Source: Deltaproteobacteria bacterium
GTDB taxonomy: Bacteria > Desulfobacterota > Desulfobaccia > Desulfobaccales > 0-14-0-80-60-11
DNA length: 17,913 nt
Reading direction: 5' to 3'
Assembly (NCBI GenBank): GCA_021817645.1
Contig: JAKAGH010000021.1
Location: forward strand, 1 to 17,913
Part shown: piece after piece, positions 7,549 to 14,562 of the stretch
Position numbering within the stretch: the stretch's first letter is position 1
How the letters are laid out: the number at the start of each line of letters is the position of its first letter
The notes under the pieces: model-generated
What the model was told of the DNA's origin: nothing
What the model saw: only the letters and a program-made list of their open reading frames with translations
Databases searched by the model: none
Translations under genes and position numbers: made by a program

Positions 7549-7588
7549 GAAAAAATACAGGGGGAGGGACCCGCGGTCATCCTCCCCC
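7549..7588 (-). terminator. Rho-independent terminator after the DUF1844 gene
   Basis: On the minus strand GGGGGAGG (7581-7588) pairs with CCTCCCCC (7560-7567) across a 13-base loop, followed within a few bases by a T-run (complement of the A-run 7550-7555). It lies 50 bases past the DUF1844 stop and separates the serine unit from ispE-prs. Confidence 0.7.
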
Positions 7589-7637
7589 GAAAAATATCCC
7601 AGATTTCAACGATACGCGCCAACGGCCTGCAGGGCGG

Positions 7638-8054
7638 CTATTTCGCCTCCCTGATGTAGCGCAGGCGCAAATCATAGAGGAGGTGGTCGAAGAGGTCCTC
7701 TTCCTCTTTGGTCAGGTTGTTACGGGTCTTTTCCCGCAGCAACCCCAAAAGATCAATGGTCTGCTTGGCCAGAGGCAGATTCCGGTTGATCTCCCCGGTG
7801 GCCGGGTCGGCCACCGCGCCCAGATTAACGAAGACCGCGGTGCTCATGGAAAAGAGAAAAGAAGGAAAGGTGATTTCCGGCAAAGGCACATCGGGGCCGC
7901 CGGCCCCGCGTCCGGCCTCTTCTTTGGTGGCCTTGGCCTCTGCGGCCCCGGCCTTGGAAGCTTCCTCTTCCTTTTGCGCGGCCTTCTCTTCTTCGCTCAT
8001 ATGGAGGAAACGCCGGTCTTTGACCGTATAGCCCTTGTCCTCTTCTTCGGCCAT
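7638..8054 (-). CDS. DUF1844 domain protein
   Basis: 138 aa, function unknown. The N-terminal half (1-53) is a charged, Ala/Glu/Lys-rich low-complexity tail. The C-terminal half carries the DUF1844 signature: ITFPSFLFSMSTAVFVNLG, DPATGEINRNLPLAKQTIDL and a helical end with LLREKTRNNLTKEEEDLF. Such proteins are frequent in Desulfobacterota and often annotated only by domain. ATG 8054 has a strong GAGGAGG six bases upstream, so the start is secure. It follows serA by about 120 bases that contain a palindromic repeat, and it is followed by a terminator, so it is probably the last gene of the serine transcript. Confidence 0.85.
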   Translation of the reverse strand: MAEEEDKGYTVKDRRFLHMSEEEKAAQKEEEASKAGAAEAKATKEEAGRGAGGPDVPLPEITFPSFLFSMSTAVFVNLGAVADPATGEINRNLPLAKQTIDLLGLLREKTRNNLTKEEEDLFDHLLYDLRLRYIREAK

Positions 8055-8077
8055 GTTTGCCTCCTCTCATCTCTAGA

Positions 8078-8138
8078 TGGCACAGCCTTTCCAGGATGTG
8101 CCGTAAAACTCCGCCCAGGCAGGAGAGCCTGTGCCACC
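8078..8138. repeat. TGGCACAGCCTTTCC-type inverted repeat between serA and DUF1844
   Basis: TGGCACAGCCTTTCCAGG at the left and GAGAGCCTGTGCCACC at the right form an imperfect inverted pair with an internal GGATGTGCC. It resembles the elements at 13504-13564 and 14363-14388. Confidence 0.6.
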
Positions 8139-8176
8139 AAAAACCCGGTTCGGTCGCGGTCCTTTCTAAAAAACCG

Positions 8177-9760
8177 CTACAGCTCCAAGGGTATGGCCAT
8201 AGCCACGTGTTCCAGGGCCCGCACGTCTTTGAGGCATTCCGGAGTCAGCGGCGTGTCGATGGTGAGCAGAATGATGTTCTGCCCCCGCTCTTTTTCCTGG
8301 CCCACGGTCATCCGGGCGATATTGATCTTGTGCTTGCCGATGGTGCTGCCGATGGCCCCGATCACCCCTGGGCGGTCGGTGTTGTAGATGAACAGCATAT
8401 GCCCCGCGGGGTTGGCCTCCAGGCGGAACTTGTTGATCCGCACCAGCCGGGGCTCGTATTTCCCGAAAATGGTCCCGGCCACCACGTTTTCTTCGTTGTC
8501 GACCCGCACCGTCAGCCGGATCAGGGTGGAGAAGTCCTCCGCGGAGGATGCCTTCTCTTCACTGATATGGATGCCCCGGGCCGCGGCCATGGACGGCGCG
8601 TTCACGTAGTTCACTTCGTCGTGCATCACCGGGTAGAGCAGTCCCTTGAGGATGGAGTGGGTCAGGGGCTTGGTGTCCAGCTTGGCGACTTCGCCCACAT
8701 AGGCGATGCTGACCGCCGAAATGGCCCCTTCGCTCATCTGCGCCTGGAACGCCCCCAGGGCTTCGGCCAGGGTGAGGTAGGGTTTCAGCTTGGCCATGGT
8801 CTCCTGGCTCACTGACGGCGCGTTCACTGCGTTCTTAATGGTGCCGTAGAGCAGCAGCTCCACAATCTGCTCGCATACCGCCACCGCCACGTTGGCCTGG
8901 GCCTCTTCCGTGGACGCGCCCAGATGCGGAGTGCAAATGACGTTGGGCAGCTCCCGCAGCGGAAAGTCCGCGCCCGGCGGCTCCGTCTCATAGACGTCCA
9001 GGGCCGCGCCCGCCACCTTGCCCTCTCTCAGGGCCTCCAGCAGGTCTTTTTCGTCCACCAGGCCGCCCCGGGCGCAGTTGATGATGCGCACCCCGGGCTT
9101 CATCTTCTTAAATGCCTTTTTATTCAGAATCTTGGCCGTATCCTTGGTCTTGGGAGTATGCAGGGTAATGAAGTCGGCCCGGGCAAAGAGATCATCGAGC
9201 GATGCCAGCTCTACGCCCATATTGGCGGCCACTTCCTTGTTGATGAAAGGGTCGTAGCCCAGAACCCGCATCCCCAGGCCCACGGCCCGTTCGGCCACCA
9301 CCGTGCCGATGCGCCCCATGCCGATGATCCCCAGGGTCTTGTTATACAGCTCCGTGCCCTGGAACTTCTTCTTCTCCCACTTGCCTTCCCGCATGGACTG
9401 CGCCGCCTGGGGGATGTTCCGGGCCAGGGCCATCATCAGGGACAGGGCATGCTCGCCGGTGGTGATGGTGTTGCCGCCGGGGGTGTTCATCACCACGATG
9501 CCCCTTTTCGAGGCCTCCGGGATGTCCACGTTGTCCAGGCCCGTGCCGGCGCGGCCCACCACTTTGAGCCGCGGCGCGTGCGCCATCAGCTCCGGGGTTA
9601 CCTTGGTGGCGCTCCTGATCACCAGTGCGTCCGCGTCCTTGATGGCCTCCTTGAGCTCCTCCGGTTTCATGCCCGGCTTATTCACCACTTCGATGTTGGG
9701 CTGGGCCTCCAGGACCGCCACGCCGTCTTGGTGCAGGTTGTCGCTTATCAGGACCTTCAT
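8177..9760 (-). CDS. serA: D-3-phosphoglycerate dehydrogenase
   Basis: Oxidises 3-phosphoglycerate to 3-phosphohydroxypyruvate with NAD+, the first step of serine synthesis. 527 aa, the long form: substrate domain (1-100 and about 285-315), NAD-binding Rossmann domain with GIIGMGRIG (144-152), intervening ASB-like domain (about 320-450), and a C-terminal ACT domain (about 450-527, beginning HMLFIYNTDRPGVIG) that in this family can bind serine for feedback. Probable catalytic residues are Arg231 (CARGGLVDE), Glu260 (DVYETEPP) and His279 (TPHLGAS). ATG 9760 overlaps the aminotransferase stop as ATGA, indicating translational coupling. Stop TAG 8177-8179. Confidence 0.96.
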   Translation of the reverse strand: MKVLISDNLHQDGVAVLEAQPNIEVVNKPGMKPEELKEAIKDADALVIRSATKVTPELMAHAPRLKVVGRAGTGLDNVDIPEASKRGIVVMNTPGGNTITTGEHALSLMMALARNIPQAAQSMREGKWEKKKFQGTELYNKTLGIIGMGRIGTVVAERAVGLGMRVLGYDPFINKEVAANMGVELASLDDLFARADFITLHTPKTKDTAKILNKKAFKKMKPGVRIINCARGGLVDEKDLLEALREGKVAGAALDVYETEPPGADFPLRELPNVICTPHLGASTEEAQANVAVAVCEQIVELLLYGTIKNAVNAPSVSQETMAKLKPYLTLAEALGAFQAQMSEGAISAVSIAYVGEVAKLDTKPLTHSILKGLLYPVMHDEVNYVNAPSMAAARGIHISEEKASSAEDFSTLIRLTVRVDNEENVVAGTIFGKYEPRLVRINKFRLEANPAGHMLFIYNTDRPGVIGAIGSTIGKHKINIARMTVGQEKERGQNIILLTIDTPLTPECLKDVRALEHVAMAIPLEL

Positions 9761-10902
9761 ACCGCCGCCTCCTTGGCCAGGACCTCTTGCGCCGCCTTCA
9801 GGCCCGCGCCCGGGGTCACTTTATAGCCCAGGGCCGTGAGCACTTCCTCCAGGCCGCCGATGGTGCCGAGCAGGTCCACCGTATCGATGAAGCCCATGTG
9901 GGCGATGCGGAAAATCTTGCCCTTGGCTTCGGCCTGGCCGCCCGCGATCCAGATGCCTTTCTTGCGCAGCTCCGACACCACTTTCTGGCCGTCCACCCCC
10001 GCGGGCGCCAGCACCGCGGTCAGCACCGAGGACGGATTATCCTTGGAGTAAAGCTCCAGGCCCATGGCTTTCATGGCCGCCTTGCAGGCCGCAGACAGCC
10101 GCCGGTTGTGCGCGTAAATCTTCTCCAGGCCCACGGCCTTGATCTTCCCCAGCACTTCCCTGAGCCCCAGGATCAGAGACACCGGCGAGGTATAGGGCGT
10201 CTGGTTCTTCTCCGCGGATTTCAGCGCCTTGGCGAAATTGAAGTAATACTTGGGCAGTTTCGATTCCTTCACGAACCCCCAGGCCTTGGGAGAAAGCGCC
10301 GCAAAGGCCAGCCCCGGGGGCAGCATCATCGCCTTCTGCGAGCCCGCCACCAGGACATCGATGCCCCAGGCGTCCATGGGCAGTTCGTAGCCCCCCAGCG
10401 CGCTGATCGCGTCCACCACCAGGATGGTGCCCGGGCGGCCCTTGGTCACTGCCGCCAGCTCTTTGATCGGGTGCGACACGCCCGTGGAGGTCTCATTGGC
10501 CTGGACGAAGACCGCCTTGATGGCCGGGTTGGCGTCCAGCATTTTTGCAACTGCTTTGGGGTCCACCGCGTGCCCCCAGGTCACCGCCAGGCGCTCCACC
10601 TTGACGCCGTAGACGTTGCACAACTCCGTCCAGCGTTCGCCGAACTTGCCGCCGTCCACCACCAGGGCCGTGTCCCCGGCGCTCAGGAGGTTGGCCACCG
10701 ACCCTTCCATGGCCCCGGTGCCCGTAGCTGCGAAAATCAGCACTTCCTGCTGCGTTTCAAAGAGATATTTCAAGTCCGCCCGCACTTCCCCCAGGATCTC
10801 CATGAACAGAGGAGACCGGTGGTGAATGATGGGCTGCGCCATGGCCAGATTGGTTTCCGGGGCTACCGGCGTAGGACCCGGGGTCATCAGATACATTTTC
10901 AT
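9757..10902 (-). CDS. Class V aminotransferase (serine-pyruvate / alanine-glyoxylate type), likely acting in serine synthesis
   Basis: PLP-dependent fold-type I enzyme, 381 aa. Seen: MYLMTPGPTPV opening, ATGTGAMEG (59-67, cofactor phosphate region), VDAISALGG with Asp164, and the PLP Schiff-base Lys190 in AGSQKAMMLPPGLAF. The family transfers amino groups between serine, alanine, glyoxylate and pyruvate; homologues are often mislabelled as soluble hydrogenase 42-kDa subunit. The ATGA overlap with serA suggests it supplies the phosphoserine or serine transamination step in place of SerC, as proposed for some bacteria and archaea with this gene pair. ATG 10902 is used; ATG two codons later (MYLM) is equally possible. 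It has a long leader from the promoter at 11115-11143. Confidence 0.9.
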   Translation of the reverse strand: MKMYLMTPGPTPVAPETNLAMAQPIIHHRSPLFMEILGEVRADLKYLFETQQEVLIFAATGTGAMEGSVANLLSAGDTALVVDGGKFGERWTELCNVYGVKVERLAVTWGHAVDPKAVAKMLDANPAIKAVFVQANETSTGVSHPIKELAAVTKGRPGTILVVDAISALGGYELPMDAWGIDVLVAGSQKAMMLPPGLAFAALSPKAWGFVKESKLPKYYFNFAKALKSAEKNQTPYTSPVSLILGLREVLGKIKAVGLEKIYAHNRRLSAACKAAMKAMGLELYSKDNPSSVLTAVLAPAGVDGQKVVSELRKKGIWIAGGQAEAKGKIFRIAHMGFIDTVDLLGTIGGLEEVLTALGYKVTPGAGLKAAQEVLAKEAAV

Positions 10903-11023
10903 GGTCGGTACCTTACCTTACACCCTGACCGGTAATAGCAAAACTTCCGAGAGGGGGCGCACTTACAAAACACTTCGCTTTCGCCCAGATCGGTCATCTG
11001 CCCCAATCTGCCATAGCTAATCT

Positions 11024-11048
11024 GTCATTCTGAGCGCAGCGAAGAATC
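11024..11048. repeat. GTCATTCTGA-type dispersed repeat, copy 2
   Basis: GTCATTCTGAGCGCAGCGAA followed by GAATC. It lies within the predicted leader of the aminotransferase-serA transcript, where on the RNA it would read in the GATTCTTCGC orientation and form a small GCTGCGC-type stem. Confidence 0.75.
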
Positions 11049-11114
11049 CCGGCCCCAGGACGGCTTGCCTCCCCGGCCACCAGACGGGTTTTTTAGAAAA
11101 TTCTTGAATTAATA

Positions 11115-11143
11115 AATATATTTCACTCCCCCACCCCTGTCAA
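11115..11143 (-). promoter_or_regulatory. Sigma-70 promoter for the aminotransferase-serA unit
   Basis: On the minus strand a perfect TTGACA (11138-11143), exactly 17 bases of GT/GA-rich spacer, then TATATT (11115-11120, one mismatch to TATAAT). A transcript would start near 11108, giving a leader of about 206 bases before ATG 10902. It is one of the best-matching promoters in the window. Confidence 0.65.
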
Positions 11144-11405
11144 GATTTCTGTCCGGGACAAGTGAAAATAGGCACGAACTCTTAGACCTTCAGGGTTTTG
11201 GCCTTGGCAAGGATCAACGCAGTCTTGTCCGGGGGACCATCTCGGGGGTAGATAGGCAGCAAAAAGGCCGAGCTATTCCTGACCCTGCCATAATTCGTCG
11301 CTAAGAGATAATGGCGGTTGAGCCCTTTCCTGAGCCTCCTCCATCACGCCAGGTCCAGGATCAGCCTAACATGTTATTGAAAACCCATTCGAAGCTTTGC
11401 ACTTA

Positions 11406-12242
11406 TTATTCGAAGAACATGATCAGGATGCGAATTCCCACCAGCCCCAGGGCCAGCGCCAGGCTGCGAATGATCCAGGTGCCATGGACCCGGCTTGAGA
11501 GGTAGGCCCCAATTGGAGCTCCCAGCAAGACTCCAATAGACAGTGCCATAGTATGTCTGACACCTACGTGCAAGGCCCCGGTCCAGATATGCACCAAGGT
11601 CCCGGTCAAGGCCATGATGGCCAGGATGAAATGGGAGGTGGCCGTGGCGATGTGCACCGGAAAGTCAAGGAAGTAAATCAGGGCCGGTACATGGATAATG
11701 CCACCGCCGATCCCCAAAAAACTGGAGGCATAGCCCACCACGAAACTGATTCCCAGGCCGATCAGGGGATTGAAATTATAGTCATATTCTTCTCCATCAG
11801 CCGCCACCAGGTGGCGGTAGACATAAGGATGGTGCAGGTGCGGTTTCTCAGCATGATGTTTGGCCGTAGGCCGCCAAAATAAAAAGGCGGAGCCGGCGAT
11901 CAAGAGCACCCCAAAGACGCCATTAAACACGTGCCGTGGCACAAAGGAAGTGCTCAGGGCTCCGATTATGGCTCCCGGGACAGTGGCCGCGGCGAACATC
12001 AGGCCTGACTTATAGTCTATGCGTTTCATCATGGCATAGGACTCGGAGCCGGACAGGGCGTTAAAAAAAACCACCGCCAGCGAAATGGCCGTTAGATGCT
12101 CAGGGCTGAGTTTAGGGTGCAGCAGCAGCAGAAATGGCATCAGCACAAAGCCGCCCCCCGCCCCAATGAGGGTGCCATAGAGGCCCACACCTAGGCCCAA
12201 AAGAATTAGCCAGTAATATTCACTAGGACTGAATGGCCCCAT
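11406..12242 (-). CDS. TSUP family transporter (sulfite exporter TauE/SafE-like)
   Basis: Inner-membrane carrier of about 278 aa with roughly eight hydrophobic segments. It has the two glycine-rich repeats that define TSUP: GTLIGAGGGFVLMP (about 23-36) and SFLGIGGGIIHVPAL (about 174-188). In this family members export sulfite, sulfoacetate or related sulfur anions; the substrate here is not known. The central loop (129-144) is histidine-rich, with six His in KHHAEKPHLHHPYVYRH, suggesting metal binding. The frame stays open up to a TTG at 12323 and an ATG at 12287. I prefer ATG 12242 because AGGTGG precedes it and the first membrane helix follows directly, while the extra 27 residues are hydrophilic. 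It lies downstream of the UspA gene on the same strand. Confidence 0.87.
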   Translation of the reverse strand: MGPFSPSEYYWLILLGLGVGLYGTLIGAGGGFVLMPFLLLLHPKLSPEHLTAISLAVVFFNALSGSESYAMMKRIDYKSGLMFAAATVPGAIIGALSTSFVPRHVFNGVFGVLLIAGSAFLFWRPTAKHHAEKPHLHHPYVYRHLVAADGEEYDYNFNPLIGLGISFVVGYASSFLGIGGGIIHVPALIYFLDFPVHIATATSHFILAIMALTGTLVHIWTGALHVGVRHTMALSIGVLLGAPIGAYLSSRVHGTWIIRSLALALGLVGIRILIMFFE

Positions 12243-12323
12243 ACACTTATTCCACCTGCCAGATGCCAGGCTCGCCGGGTCAGCCATCGTGTCCCAACTT
12301 AACCCGGGAATGCAACTTGGCAA

Positions 12324-12797
12324 TTACTTCTCCTGCTTTTCTCCGCTGGGCTCCTGGATGACCAGCACCGGGCAGGGAGATAGGCGCACTACCTGTTCGG
12401 TGACGGAACCGATAATAAGCCGCCGCCAGCCGGACTGGCCATGGCTGGCAATGACAATGAGGTCGATATTTTCCTTGGCGGCAAAAGCCACGATTTCCTG
12501 GACGGCCTCCCCGGTCCGAATCGCAGCTGTGGCTGGGATTTCCTGAGGAACCATCTCTCCCAAAAGGTCTTTTAGAACCTTGTCGTGATGTAACGTCAGT
12601 TGTTCCCCATAAGGGGGCGCGCCGGCGCCGGAAGTCAGCGTCTCGGGAGGCGGCGAGTAAGCCGGGACCAGTGGCATGACATGCAGCACCTTCAGGGCAG
12701 CCTCGAAGTGTCCGGCCAGTTCCGCGGCGATCTTAAGGGCGGCGTAAGACGGTTCGCTGAAGTCGGTGGGACAAAGAATCCTCTTTATTGGCAGCAT
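12324..12797 (-). CDS. Universal stress protein (UspA family)
   Basis: Cytosolic single Usp domain of about 157 aa, the usual length. Seen: IKRILCPTDFSEPSYAAL (Asp11), KVLHVMP, and the nucleotide-binding signature ASHGQSGWRRLIIGS (117-131), close to the G-2x-G-9x-G(S/T) motif of ATP-binding members but with Ala for the first Gly. It ends PCPVLVIQEP as expected. The frame allows an earlier ATG at 12860 (178 aa), but that one has its AAGG touching the ATG, whereas ATG 12797 has GGAGG four bases upstream and matches the family N-terminus. The stop lies about 80 bases before the TSUP start, so the two are probably co-transcribed. Usp-transporter pairs are common, and the Usp may modulate the carrier (inference). 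Confidence 0.9.
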   Translation of the reverse strand: MLPIKRILCPTDFSEPSYAALKIAAELAGHFEAALKVLHVMPLVPAYSPPPETLTSGAGAPPYGEQLTLHHDKVLKDLLGEMVPQEIPATAAIRTGEAVQEIVAFAAKENIDLIVIASHGQSGWRRLIIGSVTEQVVRLSPCPVLVIQEPSGEKQEK

Positions 12798-13170
12798 CTG
12801 CCCTCCCTGAGGAACCAGGTCCCCAAACTCCGGGGTCTTCTCGTATTCAATAGTAATCATCCTTAACAGTGGTGCAAGCTATTATCGTACCCGCCAGGAT
12901 GCCATTCTCAGGTCGAAGTGCGATTTCTAGCACTGCCACGTTTGCAAGCCCCACCGGCGACCACTAGATTATCTGAGACTAGGTGGCAACTTGGGCCGCC
13001 GCAGAGGTCTTTTACCGGAAAATGGCTGCAAAATATGGGACTTATTCCGCTACGGGGGGGCCTGTTGCGGCACAGACCGGCGGCTGCGCCTTGCCGGCGG
13101 GGATTAGAATTAATCTGCGCGACGCTGGCCGGGCCAGGTGGGGGTGGGGAACGAGAGGTTTTAGGGCCTT

Positions 13171-13302
13171 AGAAGCCACTTTCAAAACCCTTTTTTTGTC
13201 ATCCTGAACGCAGTGAAGGATCTCAAAACCTTGAAAATACAAGATTCTTCGCGGCGCTCAGAATGACAAATTAGGATAATTGGAGGTTTTAAAATGGCTT
13301 CT
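13171..13302. repeat. 132-bp palindrome with two opposed GTCATTCTGA-type repeats (copies 3 and 4)
   Basis: Outer arms AGAAGCCACTTTCAAAACC (13171-13189) and GGTTTTAAAATGGCTTCT (13285-13302) pair with one or two mismatches and a one-base offset. Inside, GTCATCCTGAACGCAGTG (from 13198) faces GGCGCTCAGAATGAC (to 13267); the 26-base inner arms match at about 21 positions. It is similar in size to the 1391-1522 element. Confidence 0.75.
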
Positions 13303-13346
13303 AGGGTGGCGTCCCAGGAATGCCTTACATAACTTGCCCAGTCTTT

Positions 13347-13454
13347 CTCCCTCCTCCTTCGAGGGGGGAGGGTCGGGGTAAGGGTGGCGTCTTTGGGCTG
13401 ATTACTGCCACTTAGCCAAAGTCGTCCCCCTCACCCTAATCCTCTCCCTCGAGG
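13347..13454. repeat. Opposed pair of CCCTCACCCTAA-type repeats
   Basis: 13347-13386 (CTCCCTCC...GGGGTAAGGGTG) and 13425-13454 (CCCCCTCACCCTAATCC...CCTCGAGG) are approximate inverted copies separated by about 40 bases. The right copy seems to continue at 13595-13612 (CAGAGGGGAGAGGGG) after an interruption. Confidence 0.5.
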
Positions 13455-13459
13455 CTAGG

Positions 13460-13587
13460 CATTACCCACAACTATCAGGAAGTGCTGGATTTAAGTATAT
13501 TTTGGTGGCGCAGGCTTTCCAGCCTGCGCAGTTTTTCAGTGCAGCCTGGAAAGGCTGCGCCACCGATGGAAAACCTTGTGGGTAATG
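13460..13587. repeat. Nested palindromic element with 12-bp perfect terminal inverted repeats
   Basis: Ends are exact inverted copies, CATTACCCACAA (13460-13471) and TTGTGGGTAATG (13576-13587). Inside sits a second palindrome, 13504-13527 with 13541-13564, pairing at 22 of 24 positions (GGTGGCGCAGGCTTTCC type). It looks inserted into a CCCTCACCCTAA-type repeat. No clear target-site duplication is visible and there is no coding capacity, so it resembles a MITE only in form. Confidence 0.6.
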
Positions 13588-13666
13588 ATAAGCCCCAGAG
13601 GGGAGAGGGGAAAATATTGAGCATATTCCTAGGTGATATTTTGTACCTTATTTCTCGGACGTCACA

Positions 13667-14101
13667 CTAGGGTTTCTTCTGGAACTCCTGCTCCATGGCT
13701 TCGGCCTGCTCCACTAGGTCGGCCAGGGTTACTTGCATCTGGACCACCATGGCTTCGGAGACCGCTTGCCACAGGACGCGGGTGGGGCAGATGGGGGCGC
13801 GGTCGCAGACCGAAGGGTACTCGATACACTCCACCAGGGTGATGCCATCCTCCAGGAGCGCCACGATCTCGGCCACGGTGATCTCGGCGGGGGGCCGGGC
13901 CAGGATGTGGCCGCCCTTGGGCCCCCGCACGCTCTCGATGTAGCGGGCTTTTTTCAGGGGGATAATGATCTGTTCCAGATATTTCAGGGAGACGCCCAGA
14001 CGTTTGGCGATTTCCCCCAACTGGATGGGGCCTTCGTTAAAATGGCGAGCCATATCCAACAGGAGACGGGTGCCGTAGCGACTGCGGGTGGACAGTTTCA
14101 T
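13667..14101 (-). CDS. Rrf2 family transcriptional regulator with three-cysteine cluster
   Basis: DNA-binding winged-helix repressor/activator, 144 aa, the family's normal length. Seen: MKLSTRSRYGTRLLLDMA opening, helix-turn-helix IQLGEIAKRLGVSLKYLEQI (26-45), wing SVRGPKGGH (57-65), and the dimer helix (about 108-140). Cys92, Cys99 and Cys105 (ECIEYPSVCDRAPIC) match the IscR/NsrR pattern that holds a [2Fe-2S] or [4Fe-4S] cluster, with spacing one longer than IscR between the first two. It probably senses Fe-S, redox or NO status (family inference). ATG 14101 has AGAGG upstream. It is divergent from a small membrane-protein gene, with AT-rich dyads in the gap that could be its operators. Confidence 0.92.
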   Translation of the reverse strand: MKLSTRSRYGTRLLLDMARHFNEGPIQLGEIAKRLGVSLKYLEQIIIPLKKARYIESVRGPKGGHILARPPAEITVAEIVALLEDGITLVECIEYPSVCDRAPICPTRVLWQAVSEAMVVQMQVTLADLVEQAEAMEQEFQKKP

Positions 14102-14199
14102 ACTCAGCCTCTCAGAATTGCCGCTATTTTCCCGGCCCCCGCCGGGGCGCCGGCCTTGATCGAACCCTTCAGGAACAGGATCAACATCTTTGAGGTATG

Positions 14200-14228
14200 A
14201 GTATATATATTAACTAGATAGTGAACAA
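14200..14228 (-). promoter_or_regulatory. Putative promoter of the Rrf2 gene
   Basis: Minus strand TTGTTC (14223-14228), 17-base spacer, TATACT (14200-14205). The -35 is weak (3 of 6) but the -10 is good and lies in an AT-only stretch (TATATATAT). The leader would be about 90 bases. The AT-rich spacer could hold an autoregulatory site. Confidence 0.45.
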
Positions 14229-14362
14229 CCCAGATGTTGCTCAGAACTGAAAATATTTTCCCCGTTTATCTCCGGAAAATACTGTTCCTTTCCCTCTACC
14301 CCGCCGGCAGCAAGCCAAATCCACGGAAAAGATGGAAGAGCTTGCTTCGAAAAGTTCTCAGT

Positions 14363-14388
14363 GGTGGCCCAGGCTTTCCAGCCTGGGC
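14363..14388. repeat. Half-copy of the GGTGGCGCAGGC-type repeat
   Basis: GGTGGCCCAGGCTTTCCAGC, then CTGGGC. It forms an 8-bp perfect hairpin (GCCCAGGC 14367-14374 with GCCTGGGC 14381-14388) around TTTCCA. It matches the left arm of 13504-13527. The rest of 14229-14500 shows no gene that I would defend. Confidence 0.6.
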
Positions 14389-14503
14389 GAATACCGAGGC
14401 GGCGAGGACGCCCCGCCCCACTTTTTTTTTCCTGATTTACGGGTGGGCCGGAGGCCCATGAATGGCTGCCCAGAAATCTTTTCAAAAATATTGCAGATTA
14501 CGC

Positions 14504-14552
14504 TTGACATACTATTATGATATATATAGTTTATTCTATATCGTATTAATAG
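14504..14552 (+). promoter_or_regulatory. Promoter and AT-rich dyad before the 24-residue membrane protein gene
   Basis: Perfect TTGACA at 14504-14509; -10 candidates are TATAGT (14525-14530, spacer 15) or an overlapping AT-rich hexamer. An imperfect dyad, CTATTATGATATATATAG (14512-14529) facing CTATATCGTATTAATAG (14536-14552), covers the -10 and start region, where a repressor would act. The neighbouring divergent Rrf2 protein is the obvious candidate ligand (inference). Confidence 0.5.
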
Positions 14553-14562
14553 GAGAAGGGAT

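Larger units (their letters stand above)
10903..11405. other. 503-bp gap holding promoter, leader, a dispersed repeat and a possible coding remnant
   Basis: 10903-11108 would be the untranslated leader of the aminotransferase-serA message. It contains one GTCATTCTGA-type repeat and no riboswitch fold that I recognise. 11115-11143 is the promoter. On the minus strand 11343-11182 is an open 53-codon stretch without a start codon whose end (FLLPIYPRDGPPDKTALIL) looks protein-like, possibly the remains of a gene. Confidence 0.4.
12798..13666. other. Gene-free, repeat-dense intergenic region
   Basis: About 870 bases with no convincing gene; the short frames here run through repeats and have no start signals. 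12861-13170 shows only a weak hairpin (AGTGC/GCACT near 12916-12934). From 13171 onward nearly every base belongs to palindromic elements listed separately. Confidence 0.6.

Noticed and set aside
7533..7561. TTGACA on the plus strand followed by TACAGG after 17 bases
   Set aside because: No plus-strand gene follows; it lies next to the minus-strand terminator.
8057..9826. Two long plus-strand frames opposite serA
   Set aside because: Antisense shadows with no start signals; serA is unambiguous.
9787..10935. 382-codon plus-strand frame opposite the aminotransferase
   Set aside because: Long only because of GC-rich codon bias. His/Arg/Gln-rich with no motif; the minus strand encodes a complete class V aminotransferase.
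12918..13207. Two overlapping 74-84 codon plus-strand frames
   Set aside because: No ribosome site, Arg/Pro/Gly-rich composition, overlapping repeats.
13171..13612. CRISPR array
   Set aside because: Repeats are inverted and of mixed families, without regular direct repeats and spacers.
13482..13670. 62-codon plus-strand frame
   Set aside because: Runs through palindromic repeats; composition explained by the repeat.
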